The notes: generated by a model not told the origin, from the sequence alone. Numbered from the stretch's first letter, positions 42,639 to 51,018 are shown. The stretch: DNA of 64,000 bases from Dokdonia pacifica (GCF_900188275.1 NZ_FZNY01000004.1:124001-188000), one strand, 5' to 3'. Made by a program: numbers and translations.

Positions 42639-43802
42639 TTAATCATATTCACTTATACCATATAAGATTTCTTTCATTTTACTCCCATTAATTTCTACGG
42701 GTTTATATGCAGTATTAAATTTCTCAATGGCAATAATGATATTTTCCTTTAGCTTTTTATATTCTATAGGAATTTCAGTACTACACTGCTTTTCATTTTC
42801 ATAGCTATTAAGCATAATGCCAAACTTTTCATAGAATTTTCCGCCCTGATCAATGAAACTATTGTATTGCGTAATAAATTGTAAAAGTCTATCAATAGGA
42901 AATTCTAAATTAACTTGCATTTTATGGGCTTTGTAACGTTTACTTTCGTCTAGAATGGCTTCGTTTAACGCATCTATATAGGTGCCTAAATGATCATGAA
43001 TACTTGACCAGTCATCCGTATTTCTACATTCTTTTAAGGGAACACGATATTTTATGGGCTTTGTAAAATCTACAAATAATTGCTCTAGTTGATCAATAGT
43101 ATTATCATTACTCTTTTGTAAAAATGCTGTTTCAAAATAGATAGTTTTTAGATCTGTGTGCATACGTAATGTAAAATCTAAGATACACTCAATCTCTTTG
43201 ATGTTTGTTTCCTTTTCATATTTTGGAGCATTACTAGTAAATAACGACACTAAAGAATGTACAACAGATGTGTATATATTATCTCCTAATATTTCTGTGA
43301 GATTAAAGCCTTGTTTTTTGTTTGCGTTACTTCTAATATCTTCTTTATGCTTTACAAACCTTGGGTAGTAATTTGGATTGCTTAGATTGTTTATTTCGTT
43401 AAATGTTGCTACAGATGCAAAATGATGATCTAATGACAGCATCTTTTCATATAGTAGTTTGATAATTTGCAATCCTTTTAGATACCTGATTTTACTTACA
43501 TCAGAGATTTCTGATAAATTATTTACTTTTAATTTTTCGGTTAGTTCCTCTTTTAAAAGGAGTAAATTAATTTTTTGATTGATTGTCGTAGCTTTTTTTT
43601 GAGAGATAGATATGTTAGAAATATCGGTATAAATATCACTCCTAATGTCATCATAATAAGTTGTGATTTCAGAAACCTCATTAGCCCATTCGACAAGGAT
43701 TATATTGATTTTTTCTTCTAAGTCATTGTTTGTAGAAGCATATATATTACTAGTTATAAGTATAGCTGATAATATGATTGTGTGTTTTATAAAGGGTATC
43801 AT
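42639..43802 (-). CDS. Secreted hypothetical protein, long helical
   Basis: 387 residues from the ATG at 43802, which opens a proper signal peptide (FIKHTIILSAILITSNIYAS); an ATG 39 nt upstream would overlap the preceding gene. The mature protein is almost all helical and charged, with few cysteines (ECRNTD, EKQCSTE, KEIECIL). No family recognised. It follows the 148-residue secreted protein by 1 nt, so the two form one operon and probably act together. Confidence 0.6.
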   Translation of the reverse strand: MIPFIKHTIILSAILITSNIYASTNNDLEEKINIILVEWANEVSEITTYYDDIRSDIYTDISNISISQKKATTINQKINLLLLKEELTEKLKVNNLSEISDVSKIRYLKGLQIIKLLYEKMLSLDHHFASVATFNEINNLSNPNYYPRFVKHKEDIRSNANKKQGFNLTEILGDNIYTSVVHSLVSLFTSNAPKYEKETNIKEIECILDFTLRMHTDLKTIYFETAFLQKSNDNTIDQLEQLFVDFTKPIKYRVPLKECRNTDDWSSIHDHLGTYIDALNEAILDESKRYKAHKMQVNLEFPIDRLLQFITQYNSFIDQGGKFYEKFGIMLNSYENEKQCSTEIPIEYKKLKENIIIAIEKFNTAYKPVEINGSKMKEILYGISEYD

Positions 43803-43803
43803 A

Positions 43804-44250
43804 CTACTGTAATTTAAATGAGATGGTAATCGTATCATCAAAAATGGTTAAGGGATATAATCCTTTATGAATTATAATATCTTCCCTTCCTATTTGAAGT
43901 TGTTGTGCAATGGTGTTAGGTATAATAAAATCATCATCCATGAGATAATACAATTCAGTACTAGGAGTATTGTCTTGTAGATTCTCTCTTAGTATTAGAA
44001 ATTCCTCTTCTTCATTCAACATGGGACGATTAATAAGTAGTAGTATCGTATTGTTTATATGATCATATGTAATAGTTGTATTTAGATCAGCCTCTTTTAC
44101 ATTAGCGTCCATATTACAAAGTCCATGTGTTCCTCTGCAATGCCTTCCTTTAAAACTAGTTTTAGCTGTAACAATTGTATCATTAGTGCTAGATTGAGCA
44201 AAACTAAAATAGGGTAGGCAACAAAAAATGATAAGTAATGTGTATTTCAT
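43804..44250 (-). CDS. Secreted hypothetical protein
   Basis: 148 residues. Signal peptide 1-18 (LLIIFCCLPYFSFA), then a beta-rich mature part with C-x5-C near its start (RHCRGTHGLCNMD) and DDFIIPNTIAQQLQIG near the end. No family recognised. It lies 115 nt after the cysteine-rich protein gene and is coupled to the 387-residue protein. Confidence 0.6.
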   Translation of the reverse strand: MKYTLLIIFCCLPYFSFAQSSTNDTIVTAKTSFKGRHCRGTHGLCNMDANVKEADLNTTITYDHINNTILLLINRPMLNEEEEFLILRENLQDNTPSTELYYLMDDDFIIPNTIAQQLQIGREDIIIHKGLYPLTIFDDTITISFKLQ

Positions 44251-44365
44251 ACTATTGTTTTTATAAAAGGTGCCTTAGAGATTATGTATGTACCAAGACA
44301 CCTTTTGAATTATACGTTGCTATGAGGTGTTCTAAATTTGAACTATGAATGATTTGTATTAATCA

Positions 44366-45019
44366 TTAACAACCGTTAACACATTGTGCATAGGTTACAT
44401 CACATTGGTGAAGAGCAGCTGCCTGTGCTGCGAGAACTGCTGTATGACAAGCAATACCTAAGATCACTGTTACATCAGCAGCACCGCATCCAATATGTGC
44501 GGCAACGGCTGCTGTAGTCGCAACGGCATAACATGCTGTACGAGCATCTGCGCAAAGTTCTAAACATTCATTCGTATTACCTCCAACATCTCCGTCGTCA
44601 ATAATTACTGGTAATGCCGCTTTAAAGTTTCTACTATTCATAGTTGTTAGACCTATTTGGTTTAGCTGGCTTTTAGAATACTTACTTATGTTATAATCTT
44701 TTTCAAGTGATTTTATAACCGCTATCTTACTTTTAAGAGCACGTTCATAATCTGCTCTACTTTTATATCCTGCAAGCGTTGAAATCTTATTAATATCAGC
44801 ATTACTTAAACTTTCTTTAGAATCATAGCTTGCTAATGTTTTTAAGTCTTTTGCTTTATTTACTAATTGAAGTTGATCTTGTAATAATCCTATAAAACGA
44901 GCATCTGAACTTAACTCTTGAATAGATCTATAGGATGTTTCTTCTTTTGGATTTACAGTAAATGAGAATATTAAAATACTCGCAATTAATACAAATAGTG
45001 TTGTGATAATTTTTTTCAT
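44366..45019 (-). CDS. Secreted protein with C-terminal mirrored cysteine domain (A)
   Basis: 217 residues. Signal peptide 1-21 (VLIASILIFSFTVN), a charged helical middle (30-130), then a Gly/Asn linker and a hydrophobic, alanine-rich C-terminal domain. Its eight cysteines stand at 152, 156, 163, 178, 191, 206, 213 and 217: C-x3-C-x6-C at the start and C-x6-C-x3-C at the end, a mirror image. Such a hydrophobic domain closed by disulfides recalls halocin-C8-like bacteriocins, but I do not claim that family. The layout propeptide plus Cys domain could be a secreted toxin or signal precursor. Confidence 0.6.
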   Translation of the reverse strand: MKKIITTLFVLIASILIFSFTVNPKEETSYRSIQELSSDARFIGLLQDQLQLVNKAKDLKTLASYDSKESLSNADINKISTLAGYKSRADYERALKSKIAVIKSLEKDYNISKYSKSQLNQIGLTTMNSRNFKAALPVIIDDGDVGGNTNECLELCADARTACYAVATTAAVAAHIGCGAADVTVILGIACHTAVLAAQAAALHQCDVTYAQCVNGC

Positions 45020-45129
45020 GATTCTTGGTTTTTGAAGAGATAATTTATCTCTATGGTTATTTTTAATTTATTTTTAAAACAGTGTGTTGTTTATGAAAAG
45101 ATGATTGTTATGTTTGATTAATAGTATTA

Positions 45130-45765
45130 TTAGCAAAGATCTAGACAGACATCTAAAACGACTTCACATGCAATTGCGCAGGCTGTAAAGACTCCCACTC
45201 CTATTACATCATAAATTCCTGGTAGAATAGTGTCTTGAATGGCAATCGTGATTCCTGTTACCCCACAACCTATCATACACCCAACATAACCTGCCCAACA
45301 TAATGACTCACATACGCCAACTTCAGATGGGTTGCTACTGCTTGTTTTATGAATAAATCCAGATTGTGCTTTTTCAAAATCAGGAACTAATCTTTTTGAT
45401 TCATTGTTATATACTCTAGGAATTATAAATTGTTGATTAGTCTCAATGTTGGTTTGAATAATTGCCTTGTCAGTAATTGAGGTAATTAATTTTCTTCCAT
45501 CCATTTCTACATAATAACTCTGTAAAGAATTTTCATTATGTATTTTATATGCTTCTACATTTATGATGCCTTTGTCTGGAACGTTGACACTATAGGTTTG
45601 ATAGGAGCCTATATCAACTTGCTCATAAACATTTGGAAAATCAGCTTTTAGTGTTTTTAACTGCTGTGTTTCGTCTAACAATAATTCACTATTGTCATCG
45701 CTACAACTCATGATGAAGAATAACACTAAAACAAGAGTTCTTATAATAAAGAAATTACGTTTCAT
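45130..45765 (-). CDS. Lipoprotein with C-terminal mirrored cysteine domain (B)
   Basis: 211 residues. Lipoprotein signal with lipobox FIMSC (C21). A middle beta-type part (about 40-135, YSVNVPDKGIINVEAYKIH), then the C-terminal domain with cysteines at 152, 156, 163, 167, 196, 200, 207 and 211: two identical C-x3-C-x6-C-x3-C clusters separated by a hydrophobic, Gly/Ile-rich loop. Domain size, position of the first cysteine (152 in both) and the outer spacing agree with protein A, while the N-terminal parts differ. I infer a shared, perhaps secreted-effector, domain. Confidence 0.6.
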   Translation of the reverse strand: MKRNFFIIRTLVLVLFFIMSCSDDNSELLLDETQQLKTLKADFPNVYEQVDIGSYQTYSVNVPDKGIINVEAYKIHNENSLQSYYVEMDGRKLITSITDKAIIQTNIETNQQFIIPRVYNNESKRLVPDFEKAQSGFIHKTSSSNPSEVGVCESLCWAGYVGCMIGCGVTGITIAIQDTILPGIYDVIGVGVFTACAIACEVVLDVCLDLC

Positions 45766-45782
45766 AATAAATAAGATTTTGA

Positions 45783-45866
45783 TTAATAATTAAAACTTGA
45801 TGGCCATTTCGATACATCAAATGTTTCTAATTTTAAGGAGTATTCAAAAGGTTGTATCTGAGCCAT
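45783..45866 (-). CDS. Possible 27-residue leader peptide
   Basis: A short frame MAQIQPFEYSLKLETFDVSK followed by WPSSFNY and TAA, ending 17 nt before the lipoprotein start codon. Its composition looks coding-like, but no initiation signal is visible and length gives little statistical weight. Confidence 0.22.
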   Translation of the reverse strand: MAQIQPFEYSLKLETFDVSKWPSSFNY

Positions 45867-45873
45867 TTATAAA

Positions 45874-45907
45874 AAAAGAGTCGTCTTTTATAAAAAGCGA
45901 CTCTTTT
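45874..45907. terminator. Terminator-like hairpin in a divergent intergenic region
   Basis: AAAAGAGTCG and CGACTCTTTT pair over 10 bp with a 14-nt loop, A/T tracts on both sides. It lies between two divergent genes rather than after one, so it may be an attenuator or end a small unseen transcript. Confidence 0.6.
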
Positions 45908-46030
45908 ATATTTACGCTAAATAATTGATAATAAGATACTTAGTGTTGTTGTGAAACTAAGCTCAAAAAGCTATCTTTAAATACCTCATTTCCAGTAATA
46001 CATAGCCTCTTTTATAGAAATACTATATAT

Positions 46031-47746
46031 ATGTGTGTTAGATACCCCCTGTTTCAAATAGTGTTAGGAGTTTTTGTTATGCCATTTTTATATGGACAAT
46101 CAGTTGCAGATTCACTTCATCAAAAAGCGTATGAAGAATTACGAAATGGTTTTCTAACTAATTTTATTCAAAAAGATACGATTCAAGCTCATCTATATGC
46201 TAATATCTACTTTAATAAAGCTAAAATTGATAAGGATCAATCACAATTAGTAAATGGATATTACTATAGATCATTATTAGAATATAATGAAGATAAACGG
46301 TTAGCTTTTCTAGATTCTATAATAGACATCTCTAAAAATTTTAGAAATAAAAACTTTCCTACCGTTAGTTATTATGATAAGGGAGCTTATTACCATAAAA
46401 GGGGACAGTTTAAATTAGCATTAGATAACTTTTTACAAGCACTAACCTATAATAAGGGTGATAATAAGGAATATTTAGAATTTTTATTAAATCAAGCTAT
46501 TGGAATTTTAAAAATAGAAATTGATGAAAATGAAGAAGCACTTACTTTAATTAAAAGTTGTTGGAAATATGTAATTGACAATAATTTTAGGGAAGAAAAT
46601 CCTGAAATGTATTTCAATGTACTGCATTCTCTTGCAAACTCTTATCGGAAAACAAATTTTTTAGATTCTGCAAGAGTATATACCCGATTAGGATTAATAG
46701 ATGAAAATACCACGAGAGGTGGTGTGAATTATAATAAGTTTTTATTACTCAATGGAATACTTGAAACCTATACAACAAATTATACAGAAGCTGAAGCCCA
46801 ATTATCACAGGCAATATCAAAATTTGATAATAAAACAGATAAACGATTAATTTCTGCGGGCTATTATTTTTTAGGAAAAACTAATTTATTATCAGGTAAT
46901 GAAGAGAGAGCAGTTGCTTATTATAAAAAAGTAGACAGCCTTTTTGAAGTTAATAAAGACATTCTTCCAGAGCATATAGGAGGCTATCAACACATCATTA
47001 AGTATTATAAAGAACATAATAATATAGAAGAAGAGTTAGAGTACACTCAAAAACTAATCACAGTTGATAGTTTTTTAAACAAAAACTATAGAGCATTAAA
47101 TAAGGAAATTATAAAGCGTTACGAAATACCAAAGTTGGTAGAAGGTCGTGATATTCTTATTGGCAAATTAAAAAACGATCAAAAACAATCTAGGCTATAT
47201 AATATAATAGGTTTTGGAGCCATATTTTTAATTTTAGGAATAGCTATTTTTCAATATCAGAAAAGGCGTTTATATAAAAAACGATTTTTGGATATTATTA
47301 ATAAAGACAATGACGGTACTGTCATCGTAAGAGAAACACCTTTAAAAAGTGTAACAAAAGAAGAATCTATAGAGATTCCACAAGAAACCATAGATGATAT
47401 TTTAGAAAAATTGCAGGTCTTTGAAAAGGATGAATCTTATATAAATGTAAATGTTACTTTACATAGTCTAGCAGATAGCTTAGGTACAAATAATAGTTAT
47501 CTGTCAAAGGTGATCAATTACTATAAAAAAACAAGTTTCTCTACCTATATAAAACAATTGCGTGTCGCTTATGCATTTAATAAGTTAAAACAAGACACTA
47601 CTTTCAGGAAGTATACCGTAAAAGCAATAGGTCAAACATGTGGTTTTAAAACTGCCGAATCTTTTTCAAAAACTTTTTTTAAAGTATATGGTATTTATCC
47701 CTCCTACTTTATCAAACAGTTAGAAAAGATAAAAGCTGATAATTAG
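46031..47746 (+). CDS. TPR-containing membrane regulator with AraC-type DNA-binding domain
   Basis: 571 residues. Signal-like N-terminus (FQIVLGVFVMPFLYG), a periplasmic array of TPR-like helices from about 30 to 360 (YYDKGAYYHKRGQFKLALDN, GYYFLGKTNLLSGNEERAVA), one membrane helix at about 391-410 (IIGFGAIFLILGIAIFQYQ) and a cytoplasmic AraC HTH pair at about 470-570 (TLHSLADSLGTNNSYLSKVI, VKAIGQTCGFKTAESFSKTF). This is a one-component transmembrane sensor-regulator form common in Flavobacteriia. It is divergent from the cysteine-domain proteins and followed by the lanthipeptide-like gene, so either may be its target. Confidence 0.82.
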   Translation: MCVRYPLFQIVLGVFVMPFLYGQSVADSLHQKAYEELRNGFLTNFIQKDTIQAHLYANIYFNKAKIDKDQSQLVNGYYYRSLLEYNEDKRLAFLDSIIDISKNFRNKNFPTVSYYDKGAYYHKRGQFKLALDNFLQALTYNKGDNKEYLEFLLNQAIGILKIEIDENEEALTLIKSCWKYVIDNNFREENPEMYFNVLHSLANSYRKTNFLDSARVYTRLGLIDENTTRGGVNYNKFLLLNGILETYTTNYTEAEAQLSQAISKFDNKTDKRLISAGYYFLGKTNLLSGNEERAVAYYKKVDSLFEVNKDILPEHIGGYQHIIKYYKEHNNIEEELEYTQKLITVDSFLNKNYRALNKEIIKRYEIPKLVEGRDILIGKLKNDQKQSRLYNIIGFGAIFLILGIAIFQYQKRRLYKKRFLDIINKDNDGTVIVRETPLKSVTKEESIEIPQETIDDILEKLQVFEKDESYINVNVTLHSLADSLGTNNSYLSKVINYYKKTSFSTYIKQLRVAYAFNKLKQDTTFRKYTVKAIGQTCGFKTAESFSKTFFKVYGIYPSYFIKQLEKIKADN

Positions 47747-47766
47747 TGTGATTTCTAAAAAAATTG

Positions 47767-47788
47767 GTCTGCTTTTATAAAAGCAGAC
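47767..47788 (+). terminator. Terminator after the AraC-type gene
   Basis: A 22-nt perfect inverted repeat GTCTGCTTTTATAAAAGCAG(AC), 20 nt after the stop, rich in A/T at its centre. Confidence 0.65.
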
Positions 47789-47862
47789 TAACAGTTAAGT
47801 AAAGTATTTAGATAGTAAGATATTTCTGTATAAATTTATAATGAACTAAAAATCAAACCATC

Positions 47863-48063
47863 ATGAAAAAATTAAATGAATCTTCAGAACTATCATTAAA
47901 AAGAGAGAAAATTGCAAAGCTTAACAATGCTCAAATGAAGCATATTTTAGGAGGAAATCAAGCAAATATGTCTACAGAGGAAATTCTTACTTCTTCTTGG
48001 AGATGCCTCACTAGTTTGACGATCAACTTGACATACGACACAACTACTACAGACGGAGATTAA
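47863..48063 (+). CDS. Class I lanthipeptide-like precursor (GG leader)
   Basis: 66 residues. LSLKREKIAKLNNAQMKHIL then GG at 31-32 is the Bacteroidota leader of the type xLxLxKxxIAxLNxxQMxxIxGG; the core of 34 residues has several Thr/Ser and one Cys (SSWRCLTSL, YDTTTTDGD). By family such peptides are processed after GG and, with LanB/LanC, get (methyl)lanthionine rings. No such enzymes, cyclase or peptidase-containing ABC exporter lie in the window, so it is an orphan. It is followed by a good terminator, so it is monocistronic. Confidence 0.75.
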   Translation: MKKLNESSELSLKREKIAKLNNAQMKHILGGNQANMSTEEILTSSWRCLTSLTINLTYDTTTTDGD

Positions 48064-48090
48064 TAACCTTTCATTGGTAACAAGCATTAA

Positions 48091-48120
48091 ACTCTACATT
48101 GTACTATGTAGGGTTTTTTT
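48091..48120 (+). terminator. Terminator of the lanthipeptide-like gene
   Basis: ACTCTACAT pairs with ATGTAGGGT over a TGTACT loop, followed by eight T. Confidence 0.85.
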
Positions 48121-48143
48121 ATACGCTTTCGCGAAAGCGTATA
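48120..48143. repeat. Full-length 24-nt TTTCGCGAAA palindrome
   Basis: Perfect TATACGC...GCGTATA, directly abutting the T run of the preceding terminator. Confidence 0.95.
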
Positions 48144-48184
48144 TCTAAGCACAAGAAACTTGGCTTTTTAGAGTTATACTAGTA

Positions 48185-49054
48185 ATGAAGAAATTAATAC
48201 TCGGTCTTATCGTAATTATAGGATTGCTTGTTTTTTTAAACTTTTCCAGAGGAGGAAAAGTGGTTAAAAATACGGTAGCATCTTATGTTGCTCCAACATC
48301 TTTAATACATAAAGAAGGGCGTACTATAAAAACACGAGTTAAAATCCCAGATGGGTATACGCGAGTGCTTTCTGAAGAAGGTACATTTGCTCATTACATT
48401 CAAAATTATCAACTTAAGGAAGCAGATGCTCAAGTGATCAATTATGATGGGAGTCCCTATATTTTCCAACATGGACATGTAGGAGTTTTGGAAGTACCTG
48501 TACCTTCTAATGGATTACAGCAATGTGCCGATGCATTGATTAGATTGCGGTCAGAATTTTTGTGGGAGACGAATAGGAAAAATGAAATAGGGTTTAATTT
48601 TACAAGTGGTCATTACTGCTCTTGGTCAAAATATGCAGAAGGATATAGACCTAAGATTAATGGGAATAAAGTAACCTTTTCCAAAACCGCAACGGCAAAT
48701 GCTTCCAAAGAAAATTTTTATAAATACCTTAACCTTGTATACACCTATGCAGGTACCTACTCACTATCTCAAGAATTAAAAAAAGTACATACGTTATCTG
48801 AAGTGATGATTGGTGATTTATTGATTTATCCTGGGTTTCCTGGTCATGTGATGATGGTAGGTGATATTATTGAAAATGATAGTGGAGAACGCCGTTATGT
48901 CTTCTTTCAAGGAAATACGCCAGCACAAAGTGTACATATTATTAAAAACGTTTCGGATACAGAAATAAATCCTTGGTATGATCTCAAAGGAAAGACATCA
49001 CTAGAAACCCCTATTTATAGATTTTCAAGCTTTGAAATGGTACGATTTAAATAG
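48185..49054 (+). CDS. DUF4846 family protein
   Basis: 289 residues. N-terminal membrane anchor (LILGLIVIIGLLVFLNF), then the DUF4846 pattern: IPDGYTRVLSEEGTFAHYIQ, LQQCADALIRLRSEFLWETN, IGFNFTSGHYCSWSKYAEGY, and near the end IGDLLIYPGFPGHVMMVGDI and FFQGNTPAQSVHI. The late His/Asp block recalls NlpC/P60-like peptidases, but the enzymatic role is not known. Likely extracytoplasmic. Confidence 0.85.
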   Translation: MKKLILGLIVIIGLLVFLNFSRGGKVVKNTVASYVAPTSLIHKEGRTIKTRVKIPDGYTRVLSEEGTFAHYIQNYQLKEADAQVINYDGSPYIFQHGHVGVLEVPVPSNGLQQCADALIRLRSEFLWETNRKNEIGFNFTSGHYCSWSKYAEGYRPKINGNKVTFSKTATANASKENFYKYLNLVYTYAGTYSLSQELKKVHTLSEVMIGDLLIYPGFPGHVMMVGDIIENDSGERRYVFFQGNTPAQSVHIIKNVSDTEINPWYDLKGKTSLETPIYRFSSFEMVRFK

Positions 49055-49107
49055 ACATATACCCCTTCTTTTATAGCTAAAGACAAAAGAAATTACGAGA
49101 TAGGTAT

Positions 49108-49115
49108 TACCTTTG
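49108..49115 (+). promoter_or_regulatory. TAnnTTTG box directly before the 49120 start
   Basis: TACCTTTG ends 4 nt before the ATG, so transcription would begin at or just inside the start codon. Either the message is leaderless or this is a chance match. Confidence 0.3.
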
Positions 49116-49119
49116 TACT

Positions 49120-49482
49120 ATGGCAGTTTTTCTTACAGAACAAGAGTTACATAACCTCGCGATGAATATTGTTGGGGAAGATTTAAAAGAACAAGGCTAT
49201 GAGTTTATGGGCGTCAACTCTAAACTCAAAAAAGATCCTCAATTTGTAGCACTTAAAGACAAAAAATTGCACTTTGTTATTGTTAGAGCGATCACGTATC
49301 CCGATAATGCCAATGTGTATGATGAAGCTTTTATGCAAAAAATGAAGACACATGCCCTTAAATTTGAAGCACGTACTTTTTATGCAGGTGTAGGATTAGG
49401 ACATGGTGATAATTACCAACATCCTGCCGAAAAAGATGTACCATATACCATGATTTATAACGGACTTCAAGAAATTTTATAA
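49120..49482 (+). CDS. Conserved small protein encoded with apbE
   Basis: 120 residues, soluble, no signal peptide. YEFMGVNSKLKKDPQFVALK and KFEARTFYAGVGLGHGDNYQ suggest a compact alpha/beta protein that I know from Bacteroidota, where it is sometimes labelled as an Nqr F subunit; it has no Fe-S, FAD or NADH motif, so that name is not supported. Its stop overlaps the apbE ATG by one base. Role unknown. Confidence 0.7.
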   Translation: MAVFLTEQELHNLAMNIVGEDLKEQGYEFMGVNSKLKKDPQFVALKDKKLHFVIVRAITYPDNANVYDEAFMQKMKTHALKFEARTFYAGVGLGHGDNYQHPAEKDVPYTMIYNGLQEIL

Positions 49483-50492
49483 TGAGATACGTTACGTTAC
49501 TTTTAATAGCCTGTTTTATTTCTTGTACTCCAGAGGTGCCAAGTAAAATTACTATTCAGGGGGAAGCATTTGGGACCACGTATGCGATTACTTATTTTGG
49601 AAAAGGTAATAATTCACCACGTATGAAACGAGGAATCGATTCGGTGATTCAGGTGGTAAATAGGTCTATGAGTACTTATATCCCTGAGAGTGATATTTCA
49701 AAAATAAATAGAGGAGATAGTAGTATTGTAGTAGATGCTATGTTTAAAGATGTTTTTACGCTTTCGCGAAAAATACACAGATTGACCAATGGTTATTTTG
49801 ATCCAACAGTAGGCGGGTTACGTAATGCTTATGGGTTTGGCGATACAAAGCCACTTGCTGTGATAGACAGTGCGTCCTTAGACTCAATGATGCGTTATGT
49901 GGGACTAGAGAAAGTAAAGATTTTACCAGAAGGGACGATACAAAAAGAGTTTCCCGAAATTTATTTTGATTTTAATGCGATTGCAAAAGGTTATGGTATA
50001 GATAGGATAGCGGTATTCATGCAAGATCAAAATATTGATGATTTTTTAATTGAGTTAGGAGGAGAAATACGAGCGCAAGGAAAACACCAATTGAAAGATG
50101 CTTCTTGGACCGTAGGTGTAGAAAGTATTTATTCTTCTACAGAAGATAGAATAGCTACGGTAGCATTACGATTGGATGATAAGTCGATGGCGGGTTCAGG
50201 AAATTATCGTAAAAATAGAGTAGATCCACTCACAGGAAAGCAGTATGTACACACCATAAATCCATTGACAGGAAGTGCCGAAAAAAGCAATGTATTAAGT
50301 GCTAATGTAATTGCGTCTACATGCGCTGAGGCAGATGCTTGGGCCACTGCTTTTATGGCCATGGGATTAGAACGTTCTAAAGCCGTACTTGCGACTCAAA
50401 AAGGTATAGATGCCTATCTTGTATTTTCTAATGGAGAAAATTCAACAGGTACGTATATTACTAATGGATTTAAGGAATTGATAAACGACTAA
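49482..50492 (+). CDS. apbE: FAD:protein FMN transferase
   Basis: 336 residues. Lipoprotein signal (LLIACFISC), then the ApbE fold: GTTYAITYFG, MSTYIPESDISKIN, GYFDPTVGG, DFNAIAKGYGID, LIELGGEIRAQG, HTINPLTG and CAEADAWATAFMAMG. It couples FMN via phosphoester to the Thr of DxxSGAT motifs on the periplasmic side, and NqrB and NqrC encoded at 37.8-39.8 kb are the clear targets. A TTTCGCGAAA palindrome lies in the gene, read as TLSRKI. Confidence 0.95.
   Translation: MRYVTLLLIACFISCTPEVPSKITIQGEAFGTTYAITYFGKGNNSPRMKRGIDSVIQVVNRSMSTYIPESDISKINRGDSSIVVDAMFKDVFTLSRKIHRLTNGYFDPTVGGLRNAYGFGDTKPLAVIDSASLDSMMRYVGLEKVKILPEGTIQKEFPEIYFDFNAIAKGYGIDRIAVFMQDQNIDDFLIELGGEIRAQGKHQLKDASWTVGVESIYSSTEDRIATVALRLDDKSMAGSGNYRKNRVDPLTGKQYVHTINPLTGSAEKSNVLSANVIASTCAEADAWATAFMAMGLERSKAVLATQKGIDAYLVFSNGENSTGTYITNGFKELIND
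49762..49771. repeat. TTTCGCGAAA palindrome inside apbE
   Basis: Only the 10-base core is symmetric; TTACGC remains on the left. Read as LSRK, the same frame as in metZ. Confidence 0.85.
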
Positions 50493-50497
50493 ATTCA

Positions 50498-51004
50498 TTA
50501 AAACCGTAAGGCTTCCTTTTTATTAAAATCTTCTGCAGTAATAGGATTCCCTGCAATGGTTGCAGTATCCCAATCTTGAGTAATTTTCCAGTGCCCTTTT
50601 ATTTTTTGAAGTACAATATGAAACTGTCCATAGCTGTATTGTGTTTCTCCATCTTTTGAAGTAAAACCTATACGGTAAAAACCAACTTCATAGGAAGTAG
50701 TTTCATTTGTTTTTCTACTATCAAACCAAAAGTCTAGGCTAATTTTATCACCGTTTTTACGATTACTAGCAAAACGCTCAGCATTTCCTTTTTTAAAGGC
50801 ATTTTCTGTGTCGATACCTTGTGGTGTCACACGAAGTACTTGAGCTGCATAGGTAGCATTTAAAGCATCACCATCTAAAGTTTCAAAGGCAGTTTGGAAG
50901 GGTTTCCAAACCGTTTGATCTATTTCGTTTTGGATAGTTTCTGTGGTGTTTTGTGCTGTCATTGATGTAATGGCTAATGTCAAGAAAAGGAATAGATATT
51001 TCAT
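50498..51004 (-). CDS. Secreted NTF2/SnoaL-like protein
   Basis: 168 residues. Signal peptide 1-18 (FLFLTLAITSMTAQ), then one alpha+beta cone fold: AFETLDGDALNATYAAQVLR, SYEVGFYRIGFTSKDGE, SYGQFHIVLQKIKGHWKITQ. This is the DUF4440/SnoaL kind of nuclear-transport-factor-2 fold. Ligand or reaction unknown. Convergent with apbE, 5 nt between the stops. Confidence 0.75.
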   Translation of the reverse strand: MKYLFLFLTLAITSMTAQNTTETIQNEIDQTVWKPFQTAFETLDGDALNATYAAQVLRVTPQGIDTENAFKKGNAERFASNRKNGDKISLDFWFDSRKTNETTSYEVGFYRIGFTSKDGETQYSYGQFHIVLQKIKGHWKITQDWDTATIAGNPITAEDFNKKEALRF

Positions 51005-51018
51005 GGTATACTGTTTTA

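Noticed and set aside
44366-45765. Assigning the cysteine-domain proteins to halocin C8 bacteriocins
   Set aside because: The general look is similar but I cannot match the cysteine spacing to that family without a search.
49120-49482. Na+-translocating NADH reductase subunit F
   Set aside because: No Fe-S, FAD or NADH motif; the true nqrF is at 41203-42510.
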